Positions 27,704 to 34,806 of a stretch of 64,000 nucleotides of DNA are shown here, in pieces. The DNA is from Parabacteroides sp. GTDB lineage: Bacteria > Bacteroidota > Bacteroidia > Bacteroidales > Tannerellaceae. A program made the position numbers and the translations under genes. Below the pieces are notes generated by a model. The model was not told where the DNA came from, did no database searches, and was given only the letters and a program-made list of their open reading frames with translations. Within the stretch, counting starts at the first letter, position 1. Every line of letters starts with the position of its first letter. The stretch is taken from contig DXVO01000030.1 of assembly GCA_019417325.1 (NCBI GenBank), positions 1 through 64,000 of the forward strand, given 5' to 3'.

Positions 27704-27711
27704 TATCTTTG
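27704..27711 (+). promoter_or_regulatory. -7 promoter element of the lysis-like cassette
   Basis: TATCTTTG, 25 bases before the amidase start at 27737. It implies that the amidase, holin-like and membrane-anchored genes are transcribed separately from the efflux operon. Confidence 0.6.
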
Positions 27712-27736
27712 ACCATCACTTTAAAACAGTTAAGTT

Positions 27737-28147
27737 ATGAGGAAAATTAATCTGATTGTCTTGCATTGTTCGGCTACCCGCGAAGACCGGGTATATACAC
27801 CCGGGCAACTGGTGCGCGACCACCAAGCACGCGGGATGCGAAGTGCCGGCTATAATTACTACGTACGCCGTACAGGTGAAATCGTATCGATGCGTCCGTT
27901 GGAAGAGATTCCGGCACATGCCAAAGGGTTCAACCGGAACAGTATCGGTATTTGTTACGAAGGCGGACTCGATACCGGCGGACAGCCTGCCGACACCCGT
28001 ACACAAGAACAGAAAGAAGCGATCCGTATCCTGTTATTAATGCTACTCACCCATTTTCCGGGCTGCCGGATTTGCGGACATAGGGATTTAGGGGCAAACA
28101 AAGCGTGCCCCTGTTTTAATGCGGAGGAAGAGTATGCTGGCCTGTAA
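27737..28147 (+). CDS. N-acetylmuramoyl-L-alanine amidase, phage-lysozyme type
   Basis: A 136-residue amidase-2 enzyme that would cut the MurNAc to L-Ala bond of peptidoglycan. Zinc ligands are His10 (VLHCSAT), His115 (CGHRDLGANKACPCF) and Cys124 by family pattern; GYNYYVRRTGEIV is the conserved core. It has no signal peptide, so, like phage T7-type enzymes, it needs another protein to reach the wall. The next gene starts inside its end and encodes a holin-like membrane protein. Such amidases occur in Bacteroidales both in prophages and as stand-alone genes beside accessory loci. Confidence 0.88.
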   Translation: MRKINLIVLHCSATREDRVYTPGQLVRDHQARGMRSAGYNYYVRRTGEIVSMRPLEEIPAHAKGFNRNSIGICYEGGLDTGGQPADTRTQEQKEAIRILLLMLLTHFPGCRICGHRDLGANKACPCFNAEEEYAGL

Positions 28148-28364
28148 GAAAACAAAGCATCCGTTTATCTGCCAGTTGATAATGGCAGTCATACTCACCT
28201 TGGCGGGAATCACACTATTGTTTATGGGATTCTGGTGCAGTCCGGCAGGCGAGATAGACAGTTCGGTACTGGTCGGATTCGGTGAAGTATCCACTTTTGC
28301 CGGAGCTTTATTCGGAGTGGATTATACATACAAATACAGATACCTGCATCATGAAAAGAAATAA
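28134..28364 (+). CDS. Holin-like small membrane protein
   Basis: A 76-residue protein with two hydrophobic segments (about 13-34 and 44-62) and a basic C-terminus (YKYRYLHHEKK). The start at 28134 is chosen because GGAGGAAG (28123-28130) lies at the right distance, a rare strong Shine-Dalgarno; an ATG at 28119 is also in frame. It overlaps the amidase gene by 14 bases and the next gene by 14 bases. Position, size and topology fit a holin that releases the signal-less amidase; there is no sequence-level proof. Confidence 0.6.
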   Translation: MLACKKTKHPFICQLIMAVILTLAGITLLFMGFWCSPAGEIDSSVLVGFGEVSTFAGALFGVDYTYKYRYLHHEKK

Positions 28365-28824
28365 ACAGCATCTAATATACAGCTTCCGGTCGTTTGCCGT
28401 TTGCCTCGCAGGTTGTTTGTCTGTCGTACCGGCTTGCTCGATACGGAAACAGCACCGGACGGAACAAACGGCAAACTTCCGTTCCGATATACTCAGTAAA
28501 GACAGCCTCCTGTTCCATCAAAGGAAAGAGTATACAGGACAACTGCTACAATACAGCCAACAGGTACGGCTCTCTATGCCCGACAGTTCGGGCAGGCAAT
28601 ATCCGGAGGATATAACCACTACCCTGGCCGCTTACCGGCAGACGGGACTAACGGCAGACACCCTCCGTACACAATCCGTAGCCAGTATCCATATTCAACA
28701 AAAGGATAGTAGCCTGGAAACCCGAGCTACTATCCTCCGTTCCTTTCCTATAGGACTGACGGGCGGTATCTTTTGTTTACTCTTACTTATTTTGCTCTTT
28801 ATCAAAAGATGGAAGAAAACGTAG
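28351..28824 (+). CDS. Protein with N-terminal signal and C-terminal membrane anchor
   Basis: 157 residues: an N-terminal hydrophobic segment (SFAVCLAGCLSVVPAC, with Cys residues that could serve as lipobox), a charged helical middle rich in Gln and Ser, and a strong C-terminal membrane helix (about 130-152, LTGGIFCLLLLILLFIKRWKK). An envelope-spanning, spanin-like role in the third step of lysis is possible from its place in the cassette, but the order of parts is not that of known spanins. It faces the convergent muramidase gene. Confidence 0.55.
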   Translation: MKRNKQHLIYSFRSFAVCLAGCLSVVPACSIRKQHRTEQTANFRSDILSKDSLLFHQRKEYTGQLLQYSQQVRLSMPDSSGRQYPEDITTTLAAYRQTGLTADTLRTQSVASIHIQQKDSSLETRATILRSFPIGLTGGIFCLLLLILLFIKRWKKT

Positions 28825-28841
28825 AAACAGCCAAACTGTTG

Positions 28842-29642
28842 TTAACAGGCAGAATGTTTTTTATCCGCAGCCGCCAGTTTCTCATCGTAACGGTTCTGTG
28901 CATACGCCGGACCGTTATAACGGCGGGCAAATTCAGCCCAGTTTTTCTGTTGTAAAGCCTGGTGCATTCCCGATGCTTTGATAAAGCGGGCGGAGAGAAG
29001 CAACTGCTTAAGTTCGCTTTCGCACATAGCTTTTACAAAACTCGCCACACTTTTCTCGCCACAGGCTGCGAAATTGAAACCCATAATCTGAAACATTCCC
29101 CAGGAAGCGGACGCATCCGCAGCTTCACGGTCGATTTTACGGGCTTGTTCCAAACGGTCATATTCGCCAATACCACCTTTATAATGTCCTTTTTCCCATT
29201 TCGGATACAGGATATTTTCATTGCCGGGCACATGCTTTTCGGGTGCTATACCTTTCTTCTTTAACTGGCTCCAGAAAATATGGCCTTCGAAAAGGATTGC
29301 CGGTTTGCCGGGAGCAAAGAAACCGCCACGCCCTCCCGTTTCCACTTCCTGTACGGCTTTAAGAGCCGATACTTCCACATCGAGCAGGTGTGCCACCAGG
29401 ACAAAATCATCATTCGTAAGCCGTTCGCCGGTCTTCCTTCCGGTAAACATCAAGGTTTCCCAGCTACGGTAGCCAACGATGCCATCAGCATCCAGTCCCA
29501 TTTCTTTCTGGAATTTGATGACAACATTTTTGGTTTCTTCGTCAAATGTACCCGTCTCGTGGACAGCGGATCCCTGCCCTTGTAAAAGTTCCTGTAAGTA
29601 ACGGACATCTTCGCCCGAATCACCTATTTTTATCGTTTTCAT
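28842..29642 (-). CDS. N-acetylmuramidase with peptidoglycan-binding domain
   Basis: 266 residues starting MKTIKIGDSGEDVRYLQELL, a PG_binding_1 domain (1-65) followed by an N-acetylmuramidase (DUF3380-like) catalytic domain (about 75-262). Key parts are AVQEVETGG with the probable catalytic Glu, FEGHIFW, and ASWGMFQIMGFNF. It has no signal peptide. The start at 29642 gives the normal N-terminus; a longer form is open but unlikely. It overlaps the upstream gene by 23 bases and ends the long minus-strand unit that begins with DUF2589. Together with the amidase it supplies glycan- and peptide-cutting activities. Confidence 0.85.
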   Translation of the reverse strand: MKTIKIGDSGEDVRYLQELLQGQGSAVHETGTFDEETKNVVIKFQKEMGLDADGIVGYRSWETLMFTGRKTGERLTNDDFVLVAHLLDVEVSALKAVQEVETGGRGGFFAPGKPAILFEGHIFWSQLKKKGIAPEKHVPGNENILYPKWEKGHYKGGIGEYDRLEQARKIDREAADASASWGMFQIMGFNFAACGEKSVASFVKAMCESELKQLLLSARFIKASGMHQALQQKNWAEFARRYNGPAYAQNRYDEKLAAADKKHSAC

Positions 29643-30132
29643 TTTCTTGATTCTTTTTAGTTGAAACAAATCTGATTTCTTTAACCTGCGGGGAAATCCC
29701 GTCGATATCTATCTTCAATACGGCGATAGTCCCGCCTTTCCGGTTGCCAACCCGGTCTGTTAGTTCCAGCTTGCCTTCGTTTTCCATCAGGGAAACGGAA
29801 CAATGGAAATATCCGGATACATAGCGGAAGGTCAGTAACCGCTGGTTGCATATCCGCAGCAGGAAGCGGTAGGTGTCTGTAAAGTTCTCTACCGGAAACA
29901 GGCGGACATCGGGATGCCTACGGCTATGGATTTTCAGTCTTTTATCCAGAAGGACAGTTTTGAGACTATCGATATAGGACGAGGGCTGTGCACTTACCTC
30001 TTCCACATCGGCTGTTTCTACTTTCCCTTCTTCCGGTTTTATGTCCGGAACCGACGGTGCCTCCTTCTTCCCACCTTTAAATACGGCTTGTATCTTACGG
30101 GCTACTTTCCTGAGTAATTGCTTGAAATTCAT
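29620..30132 (-). CDS. Unknown protein of the DUF2589 operon
   Basis: 170 residues, no signal peptide. A basic amphipathic N-terminus (FKQLLRKVARKIQAVFKGGKK) that could bind membrane is followed by an acidic linker (PDIKPEEGKVETADVEEV). A folded C-terminal half (about 60-160) then has RLFPVENFTDTYRFLLRICN and GYFHCSVSLMENEGKLELTDRVGN. I do not recognise the family. It sits between the zinc-ribbon gene (8 bases upstream) and the muramidase (overlapping), so it is part of the same transcript. Confidence 0.6.
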   Translation of the reverse strand: MNFKQLLRKVARKIQAVFKGGKKEAPSVPDIKPEEGKVETADVEEVSAQPSSYIDSLKTVLLDKRLKIHSRRHPDVRLFPVENFTDTYRFLLRICNQRLLTFRYVSGYFHCSVSLMENEGKLELTDRVGNRKGGTIAVLKIDIDGISPQVKEIRFVSTKKNQENENDKNR

Positions 30133-30140
30133 ACGGCAGC

Positions 30141-30377
30141 TTATCGGTTGAATTTACTTGTTTTATCCAGATTGTCCTGTGCAAGCTGTACTTTACGCAG
30201 GGCGTCGAATGCTGTACGGGATTTCATCCGGTCGATAGACAGCCTGAGATGGCATTCGGGGCATTGCAAGGCAGATGCGGTAAGCAACTGGAAAATGGTA
30301 GTCTCGATGAATGCACCGCACTGCGGGCATTTCATTCCTACTTTCTGCTGTTGGGCGTGTTGTTCCATGCTGCTCAT
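30141..30377 (-). CDS. Small zinc-ribbon protein
   Basis: 78 residues with two Cys-x-x-Cys knuckles, KCPQCGAFIET and LQCPECHLRLS, about 20 residues apart, followed by a helical tail (MKSRTAFDALRKVQLAQDNL). The start overlaps the stop of the DUF2589 gene in an ATGA arrangement, indicating translational coupling. A structural zinc ribbon for protein or nucleic acid contact; its partner is unknown. Encoded with the two DUF2589 genes, it may be a component of their complex. Confidence 0.7.
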   Translation of the reverse strand: MSSMEQHAQQQKVGMKCPQCGAFIETTIFQLLTASALQCPECHLRLSIDRMKSRTAFDALRKVQLAQDNLDKTSKFNR

Positions 30378-30994
30378 GACTCACCTCCTTCCCCGGATAC
30401 ATCTTCGGCTTCCACATCTTCCACTTGGAGGTTATTTGCCGTCAGGTGCAATAAGTTGGATAATCCGGCAGGCATATCAGCCTGTTTCATCTTCACTTTA
30501 ATCTTCATGTTTGCCGAAAGGCTTTGCTGGATATTGCCTGTGGCGGAACCTTCGCCTTGTTTGGGAGCCAGGGAAGCACGTAGCTTGAATCCTCCACCGT
30601 TGCCGGACGGGTCACCCAGGCTTTTCCCCTCTTCCAGCGAAAATTTCTCTTCCACGCTTTCCGACAAAGCATCCAAAATCTTGATATCGAAATCGAAATC
30701 GGCTTCCTGTACCTGAAGCAAAGGGAGCGGTACGAGTGTCAGTACCGGGATACTGACACTTTGTTTCTTACTTCCGTTCACATCCTGCGAGGTATAGGTG
30801 AAGGTCAGGGTACGGATTTTGCCCGTTTTGCCTGTTGCCGGATCATACGATTCGAATGCAATCCTCATCAGGTAGTCCAGATACTTCTGGGCGGATAAGG
30901 AGTCCGCTTCTATGGTAGCAATCAGGGGACCTGCTATGAGTTGTTGCAGTTCCATCACCTGGCTGCTGGTTGTTCTTACTTTCTTATCTTCCAT
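30374..30994 (-). CDS. DUF2589 domain protein, short copy
   Basis: 206 residues. The N-terminal helix MELQQLIAGPLIATIEADSLSAQKYLDYL and the following beta-rich part (TLTFTYTSQDVNG, VSIPVLTLVPLPLLQVQEADFDFDI) match the larger DUF2589 protein at 31853-32701. The C-terminal part has KIKVKMKQADMPAGLSNLLHL, also shared. No signal peptide, so cytosolic as made. DUF2589 has no established function. The gene is coupled to the zinc-ribbon gene and lies 15 bases after the 270-residue protein gene. Confidence 0.75.
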   Translation of the reverse strand: MEDKKVRTTSSQVMELQQLIAGPLIATIEADSLSAQKYLDYLMRIAFESYDPATGKTGKIRTLTFTYTSQDVNGSKKQSVSIPVLTLVPLPLLQVQEADFDFDIKILDALSESVEEKFSLEEGKSLGDPSGNGGGFKLRASLAPKQGEGSATGNIQQSLSANMKIKVKMKQADMPAGLSNLLHLTANNLQVEDVEAEDVSGEGGES

Positions 30995-31009
30995 AATTCA
31001 ACTACATTT

Positions 31010-31822
31010 TTACTGCATGACGAAATCTTCTGTCAGTTCTTCTTCATCCAGTTGGTTGATGTTATAAGTACGTGGACTGAATTTCAGTTTAAAGGTATGG
31101 ATCGCTTCTTCGGGCATACTTGCCAGTTCGTCGGCTGTAACAGCCACATCCAGTTGGGGGAAACTTTTCAGTTTCTTGAAATTGGCGTCCCTGGATAGTT
31201 TCTCCACCAGTGCGCCGATTACCTTCTGTGCATTCTGGTCTGCTTCTTCACGTAGCCGGGCGCCGTCGTTTCCGGCAAACAAGTTGTCCAAATCCGTGTC
31301 GTAAAGGAACTTCTTACGGACTACATCCATCAGTTTGGCTACAACAATATCCGTTTTCACCGCACCATTGGAAGCATCTACCGCCTCATAGATATTGGAA
31401 CGAAAAGAATTTCTCATATTGCGGCTCAGGAAAGCCAGAAATTCTTTTTGAAGTGCCACTTCTTTCTTCAGCCGAAAAAGGAAATGCTTGTCACTTTCAT
31501 TCCGGTCGATATCTGAGTTTATTACAGTAGACACAACACTGCTAATCGTCACTTTTGCTGTTTCCTCGCAAAGTTCTTTGAGGAATTGCCGGAATTTGTT
31601 GTACTTAATATTAAACTGTTGCTGACTTTCCGATGCGCTTTTCACACCGTATTTCATTTCGAGTTCCATATCGCTTACCATTACATTCGGCAGTTGGAAA
31701 TCTTTCACCTTCCCGCCTTTGCCGTACGACTCACTGAGAGCCAGGGAGTAGAGATTTGCTTCGTGTTGGGCGGATATAATATCCCGTAATATCGAACCGA
31801 TTACTGAACTTAACTGAGCCAT
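31010..31822 (-). CDS. Unknown 270-residue protein between DUF2589 genes
   Basis: 270 residues, no signal peptide or membrane helix. MAQLSSVIGSILRDIISAQHEAN is followed by a short region resembling the DUF2589 layout (DFQLPNVMVSDMELEMKYGV). A long helical middle (about 75-225, rich in Lys and Glu) and a C-terminal segment TFKLKFSPRTYNINQLDEEELTEDF complete it. I infer a partner subunit of the DUF2589 proteins because it lies between them in one operon and shares the N-terminal pattern. Function unknown. Confidence 0.6.
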   Translation of the reverse strand: MAQLSSVIGSILRDIISAQHEANLYSLALSESYGKGGKVKDFQLPNVMVSDMELEMKYGVKSASESQQQFNIKYNKFRQFLKELCEETAKVTISSVVSTVINSDIDRNESDKHFLFRLKKEVALQKEFLAFLSRNMRNSFRSNIYEAVDASNGAVKTDIVVAKLMDVVRKKFLYDTDLDNLFAGNDGARLREEADQNAQKVIGALVEKLSRDANFKKLKSFPQLDVAVTADELASMPEEAIHTFKLKFSPRTYNINQLDEEELTEDFVMQ

Positions 31823-31852
31823 AATATGAGTTTTTTAATTGTCAATCAAATG

Positions 31853-32701
31853 TTATTCCGTAACTGTTACCTTTACAACCTTTTCGCCTGCTTTCACTTC
31901 GTAAGAACCGGTAGCAAGAGCGCAAACCATATTATCACCAACCGGAGTTGCTTCGACAGCGGCAGTTTCTCCGGCCGGATAAATCTTGATATCAGCCGGA
32001 GCGAATAGGCCGTCTTTATTCTTATAGGTTGCAATCAATCGGGCTGTTGCAGTATTTTCGCCTTCTCCTTTAACCGCTTTCAGGCTGGTTGCATTTACTT
32101 CCAAAACACCTGTCGGATCGGAAACATCCAGTGCGCTACCCAGCAATTCCAATACTTTGGCAAGACCTGCCGGCATACTGTCCTGACCTGCTTTCACAGC
32201 AATATCCATCGTATATTCCACACTGTACTTGGATTCTTCGGTTGCTTTGGAGTCTTTCTTGGATGAGTAACTTCCGTTTATCTTGGCATCCATATGGAAC
32301 GGACCCACTTTCAGACCGGCACTGGCTTCCAGGCTTCCGCTTTTTGAAGTGCTCTCGGAGTTTTCGCTGACACTGGATGAAGAAGCGGAGATACTTGCCT
32401 TGAAGTTGATATCGATACTATGGATAGCGATATAAGGAATAGGGACAATTGTAAGCAACGGCACATTCAACTGTACCATGCGTCCGCCCTGCATGAAAGA
32501 GAAAGATACGTTTACAGCCGTCTTCTCACCTGTATCCGGATTGGTGTTCAAACCTACTTCCTGGATAAAATCCCAGGTTGTTTTAGCCGCCATTGCCTGT
32601 GCTTCGATACAAGCGTTCAACGGACCGCCAATCATAGAACTAAAAGGTATTGCCGATAATGCATTGGATGCAATATTCGACGGAGCATCATTTACTGCCA
32701 T
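31853..32701 (-). CDS. DUF2589 domain protein with C-terminal Ig-like extension
   Basis: 282 residues starting at the ATG at 32701 (MAVNDAPSNIASNAL). The helix FSSMIGGPLNACIEAQAMAAKTTWDFIQEVG, the beta-rich VPLLTIVPIPYIAIHSIDINFKA, a Ser-rich loop (ASISASSSSVSENSES) and AGQDSMPAGLAKVLELLG define DUF2589. The last ~75 residues add a PEGA/Ig-like beta-sandwich (ATARLIATYKNKDG, GSYEVKAGEKVVKVTVTE) that the shorter paralogue lacks. No signal peptide. It is the first gene behind its own promoter (32758-32765). A membrane- or polymer-associated beta-sandwich protein is a guess; no function is known. Confidence 0.78.
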   Translation of the reverse strand: MAVNDAPSNIASNALSAIPFSSMIGGPLNACIEAQAMAAKTTWDFIQEVGLNTNPDTGEKTAVNVSFSFMQGGRMVQLNVPLLTIVPIPYIAIHSIDINFKASISASSSSVSENSESTSKSGSLEASAGLKVGPFHMDAKINGSYSSKKDSKATEESKYSVEYTMDIAVKAGQDSMPAGLAKVLELLGSALDVSDPTGVLEVNATSLKAVKGEGENTATARLIATYKNKDGLFAPADIKIYPAGETAAVEATPVGDNMVCALATGSYEVKAGEKVVKVTVTE

Positions 32702-32757
32702 AATCAATTTTGTTTTTAATGAATAAATAATTTTGTTTTTTCTGTAAGCCTACGGTA

Positions 32758-32765
32758 CAAAGCTA
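32758..32765 (-). promoter_or_regulatory. -7 promoter element of the DUF2589 operon
   Basis: TAGCTTTG on the minus strand, 56 bases before the ATG at 32701. The ten bases TAGCTTTGTA are identical to those of the promoter at 33628-33635 upstream of the LytTR unit, pointing to common control. Confidence 0.6.
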
Positions 32766-32823
32766 CGGAGAGAGAGACCCCACGGATAATTAATTATCGG
32801 AAGTGCTGAATTGCCCGTGCGGC

Positions 32824-33219
32824 TTACTCGGTTTCCCCGGTAAACGACCTTTTCCGTTCCTCCAGTATGTCGAAACAGGAAAAGACCAGTTTACGGTAAG
32901 GCCGGCTGATGTCCAGACGCTGTTTACCGATATACAGGATGTTTCCGATAAAACGGTCTACCGCCCGAATATTGATAATATGCGACCGGTGGATGCGGAT
33001 AAACAGCGTAGCAGGCAAAAAAGCCTCCACTTTCACCAAAGGATAAATCACACAGATTGCCTTTCCGTTCAGTAAATGAATATCCGTATAATTACTACTC
33101 GCACTTACCCACAAAATATCTTTGTATAATATTTTGCTATGAAATTCCCCTGTCCGCACAAAAAAGCCATCATCAACGTGGCAGTCAGGAATTATGTAAT
33201 TTTTTTCTTTCGTATCCAT
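32824..33219 (-). CDS. Stand-alone LytTR DNA-binding regulator, minus-strand copy
   Basis: 131 residues consisting of a LytTR domain (about 20-125: ILYKDILWVSASSNYTDIHLLNG, FLPATLFIRIHRSHIINIRAVDRF, GNILYIGKQRLDIS). There is no receiver domain and no membrane part, unlike the usual two-component LytTR regulators. It therefore probably takes its signal from a protein partner or from its own expression level. It follows the small lipoprotein gene at 33242 by 22 bases and precedes the DUF2589 operon. Together with the LytTR gene at 33861 it frames a divergent promoter region with LytTR-like direct repeats. Confidence 0.88.
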   Translation of the reverse strand: MDTKEKNYIIPDCHVDDGFFVRTGEFHSKILYKDILWVSASSNYTDIHLLNGKAICVIYPLVKVEAFLPATLFIRIHRSHIINIRAVDRFIGNILYIGKQRLDISRPYRKLVFSCFDILEERKRSFTGETE

Positions 33220-33241
33220 TTTTTCTTTCTTTTCGAGTCGT

Positions 33242-33589
33242 TTACTTGTTTGTTATAATAGAGTCTGTATGCTGGTAATATCTACCTCCCGGAGATAAAA
33301 AAAGGGTGTTGTCTTCAGGGTTATAAGTTAAAAATATGCGTCCTTCCGCTTGTATGTAGGTTCCTGTCTTGTTTGTTACAATAGGGTAAGTAAGTGGGCA
33401 GAGTTCATCCCTGGCAATCCGGTGGTAAATTGTAGCCGACCGGGTACCTAAGGAATCTTTACTGATACGAAGAACCGGTTTCCCCTCTCTGCTTTGCCAA
33501 TAACCGGACGGAATTTCATAGTGCTTACAGCAACTGACAGCAAAGAACAGAGCTGCAATAAAAATACATTTTTTTTTCATTTGTTTCAT
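33242..33589 (-). CDS. Small lipoprotein, DUF3876-like
   Basis: 115 residues: signal to AVSCC (lipobox Cys about 20), then a compact beta-rich domain, YWQSREGKPVLRISKDSLG, ATIYHRIARDELCPLTYPIV, YIQAEGRIFLTYNPEDNTLFLSPGG. The pattern resembles DUF3876, small proteins frequent in Bacteroidales mobile and accessory regions. First gene after the divergent LytTR control region, upstream of the minus-strand LytTR gene. Its location outside or under the outer membrane would suit a sensor input, but this is inference. Confidence 0.6.
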   Translation of the reverse strand: MKQMKKKCIFIAALFFAVSCCKHYEIPSGYWQSREGKPVLRISKDSLGTRSATIYHRIARDELCPLTYPIVTNKTGTYIQAEGRIFLTYNPEDNTLFLSPGGRYYQHTDSIITNK

Positions 33590-33627
33590 TTGAGTTTGTA
33601 TTTGTTCATTATTTCTGATTTACAATA

Positions 33628-33635
33628 CAAAGCTA
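33628..33635 (-). promoter_or_regulatory. -7 promoter element of the minus-strand LytTR unit
   Basis: TAGCTTTG on the minus strand, 38 bases before the lipoprotein start at 33589, in the same TAGCTTTGTA context as the DUF2589 operon promoter. Confidence 0.55.
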
Positions 33636-33683
33636 TATTTATAGAATTACTACGAAAAAAATATTACCGGAACGGTTCGCTTG

Positions 33684-33715
33684 TCCGTGTAAAACGACTG
33701 ATTATCCGAGTAAAA
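33684..33715 (+). promoter_or_regulatory. Direct repeats with 21-bp period, likely LytTR site
   Basis: TCCGTGTAAAA (33684-33694) and TCCGAGTAAAA (33705-33715) are direct repeats differing by one base with starts exactly 21 bp apart. This is the spacing at which LytTR dimers bind same-face half-sites. They lie between two divergent transcription units that each encode a LytTR protein, about 50-80 bases upstream of the minus-strand -7 element, which suits activation. Confidence 0.6.
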
Positions 33716-33860
33716 AACAATTTTAGACTTGCCAACAACCTTTCATTTCTTTCACCGGCGGAACCATCCGCACGGAGTAATATGCATTCCAGAGAAAAAA
33801 ATGTCCGGCACAGATACGATTAAAGACCTTCGCTGCTGAATTTCACTAAAACAACACATT

Positions 33861-34256
33861 ATGGACACAACAAACAATACAGAAACTGCCCGTAGCCAGT
33901 TACCGGCCACTCCCGTTTTTCTGTTTGTATGGCAAACCAACGGGTTCAGGAAAATAGCAGTAGATGATGTAAGCTATCTGGAAGCTTCGCGCAACTACTG
34001 TTCGATTTGCTTATCCGATGGTTCGCATATCCTGCTTTCAGTACCCATGCTGCAAGCAGGGGAAGCGTTTCCTTCCTGGAAATTTATCCGCATCAGCCGT
34101 TCGCATATCGTCAACATGGACTATGTGGATACACTCCGCGGGAACATGCTATACATCGGGGAAAAAGGATTTACAATCGGTACAGGTTTCAGGCAGGCGG
34201 TATTCAGCAGTTTCCGTTTTTTAGGGAGCAATAGCAAACGGATAAACAGTGGATAA
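33861..34256 (+). CDS. Stand-alone LytTR DNA-binding regulator, plus-strand copy
   Basis: 131 residues, the same length as the minus-strand LytTR protein and related to it: FRKIAVDDVSYLEASRNYCSICLSDG, FPSWKFIRISRSHIVNMDYVDTL, GNMLYIGEKGFTIGT. No receiver or membrane domain. First gene of a plus-strand unit leading to two solute-binding-type lipoproteins and a legumain-like protease. Two divergent LytTR paralogues suggest cross-regulation or heterodimers. Confidence 0.88.
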   Translation: MDTTNNTETARSQLPATPVFLFVWQTNGFRKIAVDDVSYLEASRNYCSICLSDGSHILLSVPMLQAGEAFPSWKFIRISRSHIVNMDYVDTLRGNMLYIGEKGFTIGTGFRQAVFSSFRFLGSNSKRINSG

Positions 34257-34335
34257 ATAATGTATTTTCCGGTAAACAAATTCGAGTAAAATAACATTAC
34301 TTATAAACATAGATTATCAATAAAAACAGACAGTT

Positions 34336-34806
34336 ATGAAACATTTAATTTATACATTACTGATATTTACATTTTTTGCCACAGCATGTACAAAGGATGA
34401 AACAACATCCGGCGGGACAAGTTTGGAAGTGATTAATAAGTTCAGGTCTTATTTCTACAACGGCGAAAACATCAAGGCCACAAAGATGGAAAGTTATGAA
34501 TTGAATGAATGGGTGGTGGTAACTACCAATGGTGATCGCCCGCGCGAAGTATTCTCCGATATTACAGGCATGACCGTACCTGCGGAAAACAATTATGATT
34601 GTACCTATGTTTCCGCCGATGCAAAGATCCGCATCCGCATCAAAGGGAATGAAACAGCCGACAAAGATGCAGTATTTGCCGTTCTGGAAGTATATATTCC
34701 CGAATGTAAGGAAATACGTATCATACATATCGTCGCGCCCGACTATTTTAATAAAATCAATAGTAATGAAGAGAACGATGCACCGGTTATCCCGGTCATG
34801 CTGTAG
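34336..34806 (+). CDS. Small lipoprotein upstream of the sensor lipoproteins
   Basis: 156 residues with signal ending FFATAC (Cys 18) and a beta-rich body (ESYELNEWVVVTTNGDRPREVF, YDCTYVSADAKIRIRIKGNE, FAVLEVYIPECKEIRIIHIVAP). Two Cys residues may pair. No family recognised. The last 41 bases overlap the start of the BMP-family gene, so the genes are probably coupled. Confidence 0.6.
   Translation: MKHLIYTLLIFTFFATACTKDETTSGGTSLEVINKFRSYFYNGENIKATKMESYELNEWVVVTTNGDRPREVFSDITGMTVPAENNYDCTYVSADAKIRIRIKGNETADKDAVFAVLEVYIPECKEIRIIHIVAPDYFNKINSNEENDAPVIPVML

Noticed and set aside
32750..32785. CTACGG/CCACGG triplet upstream of the DUF2589 operon as LytTR sites
   Set aside because: Spacings of 13 and 17 bp do not fit the 21-bp LytTR period, and the motif differs from the repeats at 33684-33715.
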